Shown here: positions 1 through 9,941 of the stretch, in pieces
How positions within the stretch are numbered: the stretch's first letter is position 1
Layout: each line of letters starts with the position of its first letter
Made by a program: the position numbers and the translations under genes
Assembly (NCBI RefSeq): GCF_900607225.1
Contig: NZ_LR027842.1
Span: 1,268,865-1,332,864 of the forward strand
Reading direction: 5' to 3'
Source of the DNA: [Pseudopropionibacterium] massiliense
Lineage (GTDB): Bacteria; Actinomycetota; Actinomycetes; Propionibacteriales; Propionibacteriaceae
DNA: 64,000 nt
Notes under the pieces: model-generated
What the model was told of the DNA's origin: nothing
The model's input: only the letters and a program-made list of their open reading frames with translations
The model's database searches: none

Positions 1-2
1 CG

Positions 3-123
3 GGGCGGGACGAGCAGGCCATCACGCAGGCTCTGGCCGGCTCGGCCAAACTCAATCAGCAGCTGACGACGCTCGCGGCGGGCTACGAGGATCACAAGGA
101 GCGGATGCACCTGACGCCTGTGG
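3..123 (+). CDS. Unidentified coding-like fragment at the window edge
   Basis: An open frame enters from the left edge and reads about 40 ordinary-looking residues (it includes KLNQQLTTLAAGYEDHKERM) before running into the G tract. There is no start in the window and no natural stop. I do not recognise a family. The opposite strand is also partly open, so coding status is uncertain. Because the adjacent G tract looks like a sequence artefact, this fragment may not truly neighbour oxyR. Confidence 0.25.
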
Positions 124-228
<105 letters not shown>

Positions 229-232
<4 letters not shown>

Positions 233-1815
233 GCCTGGACGGTAGCAGTGGCGGGGGTTTCCGCCTCCTCCCGGGAACGGATCAGATGATCGAAGGCGGA
301 CAGTGCCGCGGTCGCCCCGGAACCCAGCGAGATGACGATCTGCTTGTAGGGGGGGTTGGCGCAGTCGCCGGCGGCGAACACCCCGGGCAGGGATGTGGCG
401 CCGCGCGAGTCGATGACGATCTCCCCGGCACGGTTGCGTTCGATCACGCCATCCAGCCAGCCGGTGTCGGGCAGGAGCCCGATCTGGACGAAAACCCCTT
501 CCAGGTCCAGGCGGCGCACCTGCCCGGAGGTGCGGTCCTCGATCTCGAGTCCCGTCACCTGGGAGCCGTCGCCGACGACCTCCACCACCCGCGTCGAGGT
601 CAGGACCTCGACGTTGGGCAGGGAGCGCAGCGTGTTCACCAGCACGGCATCGGCCTTGAGGACGTCGAGGAACTCCACCACCGTCACGTGCGAGGCGACC
701 TGGGCCAGGTCGATGGCGGCCTCGATGCCCGAGTTGCCGCCACCGATCACCGCCACCGGCCTGCCCTTGAACAGGGGACCGTCGCAGTGCGGACAGAAGG
801 TGACGCCCTTGTTCCGGTACTCCTCCTCACCGGGGACACCCATGGTGCGGTAGTGGGCGCCCGTCGCCAGGACGACGCTGCGGGCGCGCAGTGTCCCACC
901 GCCCTCGATGTCGACGGCGATCAATCCGTCCTCACCAGCCGGGTGCAGCGCAGAGGCCTTCACCCCGGTGGTGATGTCCACATCGTGGGCGCGCACGTGT
1001 TCCTCCAGAGCGGCACCGAGACGCGGCCCCTCCGTGTGGGGTACCGAGATGAAGTTCTCGATGGCCATGGTGTCGAGCACCTGCCCGCCGAATCGCGCGG
1101 CGACCAGTCCGGTGCGCAGCGCCTTGCGGGCCGAGTAGATGGCGGCAGTCGCCCCCGCTGGGCCGCCCCCGACGACCAGGACCTCGAAGGGATCCTTCGC
1201 GTCCAGGGCCTCGGCGATGCGTGCTGCGGCCCCGGAGTCGAGGCGGGCGACGAAGTCCGCGACGTCCATGCGACCCTGTCCGAAGAGCTCCCCGTTCCTG
1301 TAGATCGCGGGAACCGCCTTGATGCCGAGCGCCTCCACCTCGTCCTTGAAGGCCCCGCCCTCGACCGCCACGTGGCGGATCCTCGGGTTGATGACGCTCA
1401 TGGTGTTGAGGGCCTGAACCACGGTCGGGCAGTTCTGGCAGGTCAACGACATGTAGGTGACGAATTCTCCCCCGTCGAGCCGGCGCACCGCATCGGTGGT
1501 CTCCTCATCCAGGCGAGGGGCGTGGCCGCCGACCTGGATCAGGGCGAGCACCAGCGAGGAGAACTCGTGCCCCATGGGCAGCCCGGCGAACCGGACCTCG
1601 ATCTCGGTGCCCACGCGTCGGATCGCGAAGGAGGGGGTACGGGGGTTGGATTCCTCGACGACACTCACGAGAGGGCTGAGGGCAGCGATCTCGTCGAGGA
1701 GCTCCCGCATCCTGGTGGATGCGGCGGAGTCATCGAGTGAGGCGGCGAGTTCGATCGGGAGCGAGACGAGCTCCAGGTATTTCTTGAGCTGCGCGGTGGC
1801 GTTGGCGTCCAGCAC
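229..1815 (-). CDS. ahpF: Alkyl hydroperoxide reductase subunit F (flavoprotein disulfide reductase)
   Basis: AhpF uses NAD(P)H and FAD to re-reduce the peroxidase AhpC in the cytoplasm. The protein is about 528 residues, the usual length. It has the N-terminal tandem thioredoxin-fold domain with redox motif CQNC, then an FAD-binding motif (VVGGGPAGATAA), the second redox pair CPHC, a second nucleotide-binding motif (VIGGGNSGIEAA) and the C-terminal FAD motif FAAGDCANPP. I start it at the GTG at 1815, because AAGGAG lies 10 bases upstream and the protein then begins like other AhpF proteins. The open frame extends further upstream but there it overlaps ahpC. It lies 25 bp downstream of ahpC and its stop overlaps the oxyR start. 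Confidence 0.96.
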
Positions 1816-1840
1816 TGTGTGGTTTCTCCTTACCGGTTCG

Positions 1841-2404
1841 TCAGATCTTGCCGACCAGGTCGAAGGACGGGGTGAGGGTCTCCTCGCCCTCCTCCCACTT
1901 GGCGGGGCAGACCTCGCCGGGGTGGTTGCGGACGTACTGGGCGGCCTTGACCTTGCGGAGCAGCTCGGCGGCGTTGCGGCCCACACCCTCGGGCGTGGTC
2001 TCGATGTACTGGATGACGCCGTCGGGGTCGATGAGGTAGGTGGAGCGGTCGGCCAGACCGGAATCGGGGCGGGCGTTGTCGAAGTTGGTGGTGATCACGC
2101 CATTGACGTCACCGAGCATCGGGAACTCGAGGGTGCCGATCTCGGGGGAGGTCTCGTGCCACGCCTTGTGGACGAAGTGGGAGTCGCGGCTCACCGAGTA
2201 GACCTCGACGCCCAGGGACTGGAGCTCGGCGTAGATTCCCTGGAGATCGGCCAGTTCGGTCGGGCACACGAAGGTGAAGTCGGCGGGGTAGAAGAAGACG
2301 ATGTTCCACTTGCCCTGGAAATCGTCGCTGGAGACATCCACGAAGGCTCCGGAGCGGTAGGCGGTCGTGGCGAAGGGCTTGATCGGGGTGTTGATCAAGG
2401 ACAT
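1841..2404 (-). CDS. ahpC: Alkyl hydroperoxide reductase subunit C (2-Cys peroxiredoxin)
   Basis: AhpC reduces hydrogen peroxide and organic hydroperoxides through two cysteines and is recycled by AhpF. The peroxidatic Cys sits in FVCPTELADL and the resolving Cys in EVCPAKW near the C terminus. From the ATG at 2404 the protein is 187 residues, exactly the usual length, and begins MSLINTPIKPF like enterobacterial AhpC. An in-frame GTG three codons earlier is less likely, because AAAGGTG is well placed for the ATG. It is the first gene of an ahpC-ahpF-oxyR unit. Confidence 0.97.
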   Translation of the reverse strand: MSLINTPIKPFATTAYRSGAFVDVSSDDFQGKWNIVFFYPADFTFVCPTELADLQGIYAELQSLGVEVYSVSRDSHFVHKAWHETSPEIGTLEFPMLGDVNGVITTNFDNARPDSGLADRSTYLIDPDGVIQYIETTPEGVGRNAAELLRKVKAAQYVRNHPGEVCPAKWEEGEETLTPSFDLVGKI

Positions 2405-2478
2405 GGCGGTCACCTTTCGTCGGTCAATCAGAACGATAGAGACTATATATCAAAAAAGCTAGATGTGCATGATTTGAT
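2405..2478 (-). promoter_or_regulatory. AT-rich promoter region of ahpC with an OxyR-like inverted repeat
   Basis: This 74-bp gap is strikingly AT-rich against its surroundings. On the minus strand it contains a possible -10 (TATAGT) next to the inverted repeat ATAG-TCT-CTAT and further upstream another ATAG. OxyR sites are built from spaced ATAG/CTAT half-sites, and oxyR is in the same transcription unit, so autoregulated peroxide induction is likely. The spacing does not match the full four-box consensus exactly, so the operator assignment is inference. Confidence 0.45.
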
Positions 2479-5400
2479 CTATCGGCGTGGTGTGGGTGCG
2501 CCCTCCACCACGAGTCCCTGCGGGTGGAGCCCGGCCCCGGCCTTCCTCAGTTCGGGCGCCAGGGGATGGGCCGTGGCCCGGACGCCGTCGATCTCCTCGA
2601 TGCGGAACCGCGCCATCCGGCCCCGGGCCACCGCCTCGCCCAGGGCGCGGATCACCCTGGTCGCCGCCTCGCCGGGGGAGCCGGAGGGGAAGAGGGTCAG
2701 CGCCCGCCCGCCGCGTCCCAGGTGGGCCAGGCAGTTCCCGTCGGCGATCACCACCACGGCCCCGGCCGGACGCGACGGCCGGGCGGTGTCGTGGGCAGGC
2801 CAGGGCAGCACCCGGCCGAAGGGATTCGCGGGATCGACCGCCGCCAGCACCCTCGCCGCGGAGGCGTCGGGTTCGCGGAAGGACCGCAGCGCATCGATGG
2901 TCTCGGGGGCGGCGAACTGGGCCGCGCCCAGCCCCGCCACCAGAACCCCGCGACGCACCAGGCCGCTGTCCTCGAGCTCCCGCAGCAGCCCGTAGGCTGC
3001 CGCGAACCCCCCGGGCGCTCCCTCAGCGATCCCCCGGGTCACGACGCCGTACCGCTCCAACCAGCCGGTTGCACGCCCCAGCCGCACCTCGGTGGGCGTC
3101 GAGGAGTCGTCGGTGACGGTGTACCAGCGACCGGCAAGCGCCCGGACCGCGGGATTGACGGGCCGCGCGGGGCGGGGACGCCTGGCCCTGAGGCGGCTGC
3201 TGCTGCGCGGGGCACGGCGGGACGACGCCCCGGTCAGCAGCGCGCGGATCGGGGCCATCGAGGCGGGGGCGATCAATCCCGCCGCGGCGGCCCGCCACAG
3301 GAGCCCCGCGTGCTCGGGTGTCACCAGGCCGCCACCGAGCCCGGCCGCGAAGGTGCAGACCTCCTCGTCCGCCGCCTCCAACGGTGGCGGCACCAGGTCC
3401 AGGTCGTCGGCCGCGACCATGGCCAGCAACGGGTCCGGCCCGTCGCCGCGGAGCCTGATCAGCACCTCGCCCTCCGCCAGCAGCTGGTCCAGATGGGACG
3501 GTTGGTATCCGGAGACCCGTGCCGGAAGCACGTGCGATTCCCACACGCTGGCCGGCAGCACCGCGCCGGCCAGCTGCTGCAGGGCCAGGAGCACCTCGTC
3601 GGGGGAGGAGGGGCGCGGCTCCGTGACACCGTGCCGGTCCAGCAGGAAACGGGTGTAGGCCTCGGCGGGCACCGGCTCCACGGCGGCCCGGGCCGCCGCC
3701 AGGCAGCGTCCCCGCAGCCGGTCCAGGACCCCCGGATCGCAGTACTCGGTCTCGGTCTCGCCATCGGTGAACCTGCCCCTGACCAGGCGGCCCGCATCGG
3801 CCTCCGACTCCAGGAGGCGGCCGGCCACGGCCCGGCCCAGCCCGAGCGAACCCGCGAGGGCCGCGGCCGTGAAGGGCGTGTGGGTGCGGGCGAACCGGGA
3901 TGTGAGCTGGGTCAGCGGATCGCGGCCGCCGGGTTCGGCGTTCACCTCGCCGGGCACCGCCACGCCCAGGGCGTCGCGCAGCAACGCGAGATCCGGTTCG
4001 GCTGCCAGGCGTTCCTCACCGGCCACGGTCACGGGCACCAGGCCGGCGGGCGGCGGATCGGGCGGGGGAAACTCGCTGCGCAGCCCCAGCTCCTCGGGGG
4101 ACAACGGCCCCAGGCGGCGGGGCAGGTCCACCAGTTCCGCGACGTTGCGGGCCCGGAAACCGTCGGCGGTGTGCTGCAGCTCCGCCAGGAAACGCTCGAC
4201 CACGACGGGATCCAGCAGCTCCCGCAGATCCAGTGATCCGAGAACCGAGGCCAGCAGGGCCGGGTCGAGGGCCAGCGACTGGGCCCGCCTCTCCGCGATC
4301 GGCAGGTCCCCCTCGTACATGAACCTGCCCGCGTAGCCGTAGAGCATGCTGGCCGCGAACGGGCTGGGGGAGGGTGTGACCACCTCGACGAGCCGCACCG
4401 CACCCGAACGGATCCGCGAGAGCAGCCCGGTCAGCCCAGGCAGGTCCCACCGGTCGTTCAGGCATTCGCGCACCGCCTCCAGGGTGATGGGGAAGTTCGG
4501 GTGCTGGCGCGCCACCTGGAGCAGCTGGGCGGCCCGGTGGCGCTGCTGCCACAGCGGCATCCGGCGGCCGTGGCGGCGGGGCAGCAGCAGGGAGCGGGAT
4601 GCGCACTCCCGGAACCGGGCCGCGAACAGCGAGGTGCCGCCCACCTGGTCCGCGACGAGGCGTTCCACCTCGTGTGGGGAGATCCGCGCCAGGCCCGCGA
4701 CCAGGGCGGGCAGTTCCCCGTCGGGCAGCCGCAGGATGAAGCCGTCGTCAGTGGCCACGGGCTGGGAGTCGATCCCGGAACGCCGTTCCACGAGGGCAGC
4801 CACCGCCACGCTCCAGGGCGCCAGCACCGCCCGTCCCAGCGGGCTGTGCACCACGACCCGCCAGTCACCCAGCTCGTCGCGGAACCGTTCCACCACGACG
4901 GTCCGTTCGTCCGGCACCACCCCGGTGGCCTCGCGCTGCTCCGCCACGAGGGCCGTCAGCTCCCTCCGGGTGTTCTCGTCGATCCAGGGGAGGCCGAGGT
5001 CGTCGGGGTCCCCGGCGACCCGGCGCAGCAGCTCCCCGATGCGACATCCCAGCTCCGCGGGGCGGGACAGATCCTCACCGATCCAGAAGGGCAGCTTCCC
5101 GGGCCGGCCCGGCGCGGGGGCAACCAGCACCTGGTCGCGCGTGATCCCGACCACCGTCCACGAGGAGGCGCCGAGCGTGAAGGTCTCACCCACCCGGGTC
5201 TCGTGGACCATTTCCTCGTCGAGCTCCCCGACCCTGCGCCCGGGGCCGTCGCCGTCGGCCAGGAACACCCCGTAGAGTCCCCGATCCGGGATGGTGCCAC
5301 CCGATGTGACGGCGAGCCGCCCGGCCCCGGGCAGGGCGAACAACCGGTCGCCGCGCCGCTCCAGCCGGGCCCGCAGCTCCGAGAAATCCGCGCTGGGATA

Positions 5401-6750
5401 GGTGCCGAGCAGCAACCGCAGAACCGCGTCGAAGGCCTCATCCCCCAGCGCGGAGTAGGGGTGGGAGCGCCGCACCGCAGCCAGCCAAGTTCCGATCTCC
5501 AGACCCGCATCCCCCACGGCGGCGGCAGCGGCGACGGTCTGCTGGGCCAGGACGTCGAGCGCCAGGACGGGGATGCGCAGCTCCTCGATCCGGCCCGCGA
5601 TCATGTCGGAGACGGTCACGACCGCGGCCGCCAGCTCCCCGCGGTGCAGGGTGTGGAGGCATCCCCTGGAGGTCGCCCCCACCTGGTGCCCGGCCCGGCC
5701 GAAACGCTGCAGCGCGCTCGATGTGGACAAGGGGGCGCTGATCTGGATCACCTGATCGACGGCGCCCATGTCGATACCAAGCTCCAGAGAGCTCGTGGCG
5801 ACGACGGCCCGCAGCCGCCCCGCCTTGAGCGCATCCTCGATCTCGGCCCGGAGGTGTTTGCTGACCGAACCGTGATGGGCGCGGGCCAGGTCCTCGTCGC
5901 CGCCGGCCTCCAGCCACAGCTCGTTGAGGCGCGCCGTCAGTTTCTCCGCCGCCCGGCGGGAGTTCGCGAACACCAGCGTGGAGCGTGCCTTCAGGATCGA
6001 ATCCAGGATCTTCTTCTCCACGTGGGGCCAGGGATCGTTCAGCGGGGGAGTGACGACCTGGACATCCCAGCTCTTCCCGGTCCCGGGAGCCACCACCGAC
6101 ACGTCCCGGTCGCCCCCGAGGAGGGCCGCCACCTTTTCGACGGGGCGCACCGTGGCGGACAGTGCCACGCGTTGCACGTCGCGCCCGGCCAGCAGGTCCA
6201 GGCGCTCCAGGCTGAGGGCCAGGTGGGTGCCGCGTTTGGAACCGGCGACGGCGTGGATCTCGTCGACTATCACCGTCTCGACGTCGCGGAGGGTTTCCCG
6301 GGCCGAGGAGGTGAGCATCAGGTACAGCGACTCGGGTGTGGTGATCAGCACATCCGGTGGCCTGCGCCGCATCCGGTCGCGGTCGCGGGCCGGGGTGTCG
6401 CCCGATCGCACGCCGACGGTGACCTCGGATGTCCGCTGGCCCTGTTTCTCGACCTCCCCGCGGATCCCGGCCAGGGGGACGCGCAGGTTGCGTTCCACGT
6501 CCACCCCGAGCGCCTTCAGGGGGGAGACGTAGACCACCCTCGTGCCCCGGTCCCAGTGGCCTGGTCGCAACAGGGAATCGAGGGCGTGCAGGAAGGCCGC
6601 GAGGGTCTTCCCGGAGCCGGTCGGCGCCACCACCAGGACGTGCCCCCCGTCGGCGATGGTTCGCCACGCCTCCTTCTGCACGGACGTCGGCGCCCCGAAG
6701 GTGTTCACGAACCAGTCCCTGCTCGGGGCGGAGAAACGACTCATCGGCAT
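2479..6750 (-). CDS. lhr: Lhr-type large superfamily 2 ATP-dependent helicase
   Basis: Lhr proteins are 3'-5' DNA translocases and helicases linked to DNA repair in mycobacteria. At 1423 residues this is the full-length (Lhr core plus long C-terminal domain) form. An N-terminal RecA domain carries Walker A (APTGSGKT, about residue 43) and the DEIH box (VDEIHAV). The second RecA domain carries motif VI (QRFGRAGHQ). A winged-helix and Lhr-specific core and a long C-terminal region follow. Start is ambiguous between MPM and MSR two codons later. It runs in the same direction as ahpC, but the AT-rich gap separates the units. An arginine-rich low-complexity patch lies near residue 1200. Confidence 0.92.
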   Translation of the reverse strand: MPMSRFSAPSRDWFVNTFGAPTSVQKEAWRTIADGGHVLVVAPTGSGKTLAAFLHALDSLLRPGHWDRGTRVVYVSPLKALGVDVERNLRVPLAGIRGEVEKQGQRTSEVTVGVRSGDTPARDRDRMRRRPPDVLITTPESLYLMLTSSARETLRDVETVIVDEIHAVAGSKRGTHLALSLERLDLLAGRDVQRVALSATVRPVEKVAALLGGDRDVSVVAPGTGKSWDVQVVTPPLNDPWPHVEKKILDSILKARSTLVFANSRRAAEKLTARLNELWLEAGGDEDLARAHHGSVSKHLRAEIEDALKAGRLRAVVATSSLELGIDMGAVDQVIQISAPLSTSSALQRFGRAGHQVGATSRGCLHTLHRGELAAAVVTVSDMIAGRIEELRIPVLALDVLAQQTVAAAAAVGDAGLEIGTWLAAVRRSHPYSALGDEAFDAVLRLLLGTYPSADFSELRARLERRGDRLFALPGAGRLAVTSGGTIPDRGLYGVFLADGDGPGRRVGELDEEMVHETRVGETFTLGASSWTVVGITRDQVLVAPAPGRPGKLPFWIGEDLSRPAELGCRIGELLRRVAGDPDDLGLPWIDENTRRELTALVAEQREATGVVPDERTVVVERFRDELGDWRVVVHSPLGRAVLAPWSVAVAALVERRSGIDSQPVATDDGFILRLPDGELPALVAGLARISPHEVERLVADQVGGTSLFAARFRECASRSLLLPRRHGRRMPLWQQRHRAAQLLQVARQHPNFPITLEAVRECLNDRWDLPGLTGLLSRIRSGAVRLVEVVTPSPSPFAASMLYGYAGRFMYEGDLPIAERRAQSLALDPALLASVLGSLDLRELLDPVVVERFLAELQHTADGFRARNVAELVDLPRRLGPLSPEELGLRSEFPPPDPPPAGLVPVTVAGEERLAAEPDLALLRDALGVAVPGEVNAEPGGRDPLTQLTSRFARTHTPFTAAALAGSLGLGRAVAGRLLESEADAGRLVRGRFTDGETETEYCDPGVLDRLRGRCLAAARAAVEPVPAEAYTRFLLDRHGVTEPRPSSPDEVLLALQQLAGAVLPASVWESHVLPARVSGYQPSHLDQLLAEGEVLIRLRGDGPDPLLAMVAADDLDLVPPPLEAADEEVCTFAAGLGGGLVTPEHAGLLWRAAAAGLIAPASMAPIRALLTGASSRRAPRSSSRLRARRPRPARPVNPAVRALAGRWYTVTDDSSTPTEVRLGRATGWLERYGVVTRGIAEGAPGGFAAAYGLLRELEDSGLVRRGVLVAGLGAAQFAAPETIDALRSFREPDASAARVLAAVDPANPFGRVLPWPAHDTARPSRPAGAVVVIADGNCLAHLGRGGRALTLFPSGSPGEAATRVIRALGEAVARGRMARFRIEEIDGVRATAHPLAPELRKAGAGLHPQGLVVEGAPTPRR

Positions 6751-6799
6751 GCCGGAAGTCTGCCACCCGGCCCCGACAGGTCACTGAACCTGCCCCGAA

Positions 6800-6827
6800 G
6801 CTGGTTGAGCCGGCCGGTGTCGAAACC
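6800..6827. repeat. Intergenic GGTTGAGCC / TCGAAACC repeat element
   Basis: The gap between gndA and the lhr start holds a short dyad-like element, CTGGTTGAGCCGGCCGG followed by TGTCGAAACC. Elements with these two halves are common between genes of high-GC actinobacteria. A related, more diverged copy sits at 30454-30486, so this looks like a dispersed REP-like repeat rather than a gene-specific signal. Confidence 0.4.
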
Positions 6828-6854
6828 ATCTCGCGCTTGCCCGGGGACTTGCGG

Positions 6855-8291
6855 TCAGTCGGCGGCGACCTCCGCCCCGTCGGTCGACCAGTTGATGTGG
6901 AAGGAACCCTCGTCGTCGACGCGGCGATAGGTGTGCGCCCCGAAGTAGTCACGCAGCCCCTGCGTGAGTGCCGCGTTGAGACGCGGGGCGCGGGCCTGGT
7001 CGTAGTGGGCCAGCGCCGCCGAGAAACCGGGCACCGGTACCCCGGCCCGCACGGCCTCGGCCACGACGGTGCGCCAGCCTTCCTGGGCCTCCGTGAGGCC
7101 CGCCACGATGGAGGGGGCCTCCAGCAGGGTGACGAGGTTGCCGGCCGCGTACTCGGAACGAATCCGTTCCAGCAGCCGGGCGCGAATGATGCAACCGGCG
7201 CGCCAGATCCGCGCCACCTCCGCGATGTCGATGCTCCAACCGTATTCGGCGGCGGCCATGCGAATCTCGTCCAGGCCCTGCGCGTAGGCAACCACCTTGC
7301 TGGCCCACAGCGCCTGGCGGACCTGTTCGACGAAAACGCCGCGATCGGCCACCCGGATGCTCCGGTCCGGTCCGTGGAGGGCTGCCCGGGCGGCGGCGCG
7401 CAGCTCGGGGGCCGAGGAGATGGCGCGGGCGAACACGGACTCGGCGATGGTGTTGACCGGGGTGCCCAGGTCGAGCGCCGACTGCACGGTCCAGGTGCCC
7501 GTCCCCTTCATGCCCGCGGCGTCCCGGATCACATCCACCAGCGGAACACCGGTGCGGGGATCGGTCTTGCGGAGCACCTCGGCGGTGATCTCGATCAGGT
7601 AGGAGTCCAGGTCCCCGGTGTTCCAGGTGGCGAAGATGTCGGCCATCTCGGCGTGGTCGAGGCCCATGGCCTTCAACAGCTCGTAGGCCTCGCCTATGAA
7701 CTGCATGTCGGCGTACTCGATGCCGTTGTGGACCATCTTCACGAAATGTCCGGCGCCGTCGGTGCCGATGTGGGTGCAGCACGGCTCCCCGTCCACGTCG
7801 GCGGCGATCCGTTCCAGGACCGGGCCGAGGGCCTCGTAGGACTCCGGGGATCCGCCGGGCATGATCGACGGCCCCTCCAGTGCTCCCACCTCCCCTCCCG
7901 AGATGCCCGCGCCCACGAAATGCAACCCGAGGCCACGGAGACGCTGCTCGCGGCGGCGGGTGTCCTGGAAGAACGAGTTGCCGCCGTCGACGACGATGTC
8001 CCCCTTTTCCAGGAGCGGGATGAGGGAATCGATGGTGGCGTCGGTGGCGGCACCTGCCTTGACCATGAGAATGACGCGGCGGGGTCGTTCCAAGGAGGTG
8101 ACGAAATCCGCCAGCTCGTGAGAGGGCACGAAATCCCCCTCGGAGCCGTGGAGCGCGATGACCTCGTCGGTGCGGGCGGCCGTCCGGTTGTAGAGGGCCA
8201 CCCGGAATCCCTTGTGCGCGAGGTTCCGGGCCAGGTTCGACCCCATCACCGCCATTCCGATCACTCCGACCTGGGCCAACTGCTCGCTCAT
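6855..8291 (-). CDS. gndA: 6-phosphogluconate dehydrogenase (decarboxylating)
   Basis: The enzyme converts 6-phosphogluconate to ribulose 5-phosphate, CO2 and NADPH in the oxidative pentose phosphate pathway. The 478 residues match the long (about 470-residue) type. Visible landmarks are the N-terminal nucleotide-binding GMAVMGSNLA, the family signature FVGAGISGGEVGALEGPSI and the catalytic region VKMVHNGIEYADMQ. GAGGAG lies seven to eight bases before the ATG. It stands alone: the gene downstream is separated by 104 bp and the upstream gene is divergent. Confidence 0.97.
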   Translation of the reverse strand: MSEQLAQVGVIGMAVMGSNLARNLAHKGFRVALYNRTAARTDEVIALHGSEGDFVPSHELADFVTSLERPRRVILMVKAGAATDATIDSLIPLLEKGDIVVDGGNSFFQDTRRREQRLRGLGLHFVGAGISGGEVGALEGPSIMPGGSPESYEALGPVLERIAADVDGEPCCTHIGTDGAGHFVKMVHNGIEYADMQFIGEAYELLKAMGLDHAEMADIFATWNTGDLDSYLIEITAEVLRKTDPRTGVPLVDVIRDAAGMKGTGTWTVQSALDLGTPVNTIAESVFARAISSAPELRAAARAALHGPDRSIRVADRGVFVEQVRQALWASKVVAYAQGLDEIRMAAAEYGWSIDIAEVARIWRAGCIIRARLLERIRSEYAAGNLVTLLEAPSIVAGLTEAQEGWRTVVAEAVRAGVPVPGFSAALAHYDQARAPRLNAALTQGLRDYFGAHTYRRVDDEGSFHINWSTDGAEVAAD

Positions 8292-8591
8292 GTGACTCCT
8301 CGACTGCTCGGAAGCTCTTCAAATCCGTGCAGCCAGCTTAGAGGGTGTCGACGTGGAGCACGTTCCGGACGCGGCGGTCGTCCGTGATCCGGTGCGGCGA
8401 GTGCGAACTCCCCGGGCCCGGCTGCGGGTGTCCGCTTCGTGACCCCGCGGGCGTGGGCCGGGCAGTGGGTTCTGTACATTAATCGTGCGCGGAAGAAAAA
8501 AGCTGCGTGTCCTGTCCGGCTGGCCTTTCGGGCTGCTGCGCCGTCGGGACCTCTCTTCTGTATGAAACCGACGTAGAGGGAACAAAATTCA
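8292..8591 (+). promoter_or_regulatory. 300-bp divergent upstream region of gndA and the sugar-binding lipoprotein
   Basis: No gene is supported here. Toward the lipoprotein it contains possible -10 hexamers, TACATT near 8475 and TATGAA near 8559, neither with a convincing -35. GAGGGA about 10 bases before the ATG at 8592 is the likely ribosome binding site. I saw no clear operator palindrome. Confidence 0.35.
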
Positions 8592-9914
8592 ATGCAGAGC
8601 AAGCGCTTGATGGTCGTCACGGGCCTGCTGTCAGCGGCAGCCATCGTTCTTTCCGCATGCGGAACCGCAGCCGGCAGCGGCGGCTCCGAATCCGCCCAGC
8701 AGGGCGACAACGTGATCAGGATCGAATACGTTCACCGGCTTCCCGACGGTCCGGGAACGGTTCCGGTGGTCGACATGGTTGAGAAATGGAATGCCGCACA
8801 TCCGAACATCCAGGTCACCGCGACCAAGTTCACCGGCAAATCATCGGAGCTGATGACCAAGCTGAAGTCCGACGTCGCGAACAAGAGCGCTCCCTGCCTG
8901 GCCCAGGTCGGTTACGGCGAGGCCCCCGAGATGTTCGTGCAGAACATGCTCGAGGACGTATCCGGTGAGGCCGCCAAGTACGAGGACAACTACAACGACG
9001 CCGCTTACTCCCAGATGTCTGTCGGCGGCAAGATGGTGGGTCTGCCCCAGGACACGGGGCCTCTGGTCTACCTGTACAACGAGGCCGAGTTCACTGCCCT
9101 GGGCATCGCGGTTCCCACAACCTTCGACGAGCTCCTGGAGGCCGCCAAGAAGGCCGCCGCCCAAGGAAAGTACATCCTCGACTTCGAACCCGACGAGGCC
9201 GGCTACTGGCTCTCCGCCCAGGCCGCCGCCGCCGGCGCCGTGTGGTACTCGACGGTCGACAACAAGTGGAGGATCAACACCACCGACGAGAAGACACAGG
9301 CGGTGGCCAAGTTCTGGCAGGACGTCCTGGACGCCCAAGCCGCGCTCACCAACAAACGCGCGGACGACTCCTACGAACAGGCCCTGACGAACGGGTCCCT
9401 GATCGGCAACATCGCCCCCGCCTGGGAGGTCGGCTACGCCCTCGACAAGCTGGACGGCACCCCCTACGAGGGACAGTGGCGCGTCGCGAAACTGCCCACC
9501 GTCGGGGGTGCCCGGATGACCGGACCCGACGGAGGATCCGGCGTGGCCGTCATGAAGGGGTGCCAGCACAGGACCGAGGCCATGGAGTTCAACAACTGGC
9601 TGAACACCCAGGTGGCCGACCTGGCCTCCCAGGGGCTCCTGCCCGCCGCCAAGGGCGCGGTCACCACCCCCGAGAAGACCCTGCGCCAGTTCGGCAACCA
9701 GGACGTCTACCAGGTGCTGGCCGAGGCCAACGGCGAGCTGCCCTCGGAATGGGGCTACATTCCCGGCTTCTCCACCGTCACCCAGAAGATGAAGGAGAAG
9801 GCCGACGAGGTGGTGGCGGGCGGCGCGAAGGTGACCGACATCTTCGCCGTCACCGAGACCACCTCGAAGGAGATCCTCAAGGAATCCGGCCTACCCGTTG
9901 CCGAGGAGGGGTGA
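8592..9914 (+). CDS. Extracellular solute-binding lipoprotein of a sugar/glycerol-phosphate ABC importer (family 1)
   Basis: The N terminus is a lipoprotein signal: MQSKRLM, a hydrophobic stretch, then the lipobox LSAC, so the mature protein should be anchored on the outer face of the membrane. The 440-residue length and features such as MVEKWNAAHPNIQV, LPQDTGPLVYLYN and LPTVGGARMTGPDGGSG are typical of the MalE/UgpB-like binding proteins. Substrate cannot be told from sequence. Unusually, no permease or ATPase genes are adjacent: both neighbours are divergent or convergent housekeeping genes, so it is an orphan binding protein that must use membrane components encoded elsewhere. Confidence 0.88.
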   Translation: MQSKRLMVVTGLLSAAAIVLSACGTAAGSGGSESAQQGDNVIRIEYVHRLPDGPGTVPVVDMVEKWNAAHPNIQVTATKFTGKSSELMTKLKSDVANKSAPCLAQVGYGEAPEMFVQNMLEDVSGEAAKYEDNYNDAAYSQMSVGGKMVGLPQDTGPLVYLYNEAEFTALGIAVPTTFDELLEAAKKAAAQGKYILDFEPDEAGYWLSAQAAAAGAVWYSTVDNKWRINTTDEKTQAVAKFWQDVLDAQAALTNKRADDSYEQALTNGSLIGNIAPAWEVGYALDKLDGTPYEGQWRVAKLPTVGGARMTGPDGGSGVAVMKGCQHRTEAMEFNNWLNTQVADLASQGLLPAAKGAVTTPEKTLRQFGNQDVYQVLAEANGELPSEWGYIPGFSTVTQKMKEKADEVVAGGAKVTDIFAVTETTSKEILKESGLPVAEEG

Positions 9915-9941
9915 CTCGGGGCCGCCCCCTGCCACGATTCC

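Noticed and set aside
4501-6930. Long plus-strand open frame opposite lhr
   Set aside because: Antisense to a helicase with complete motifs; Gly/Arg/Gln-rich composition typical of shadow frames.
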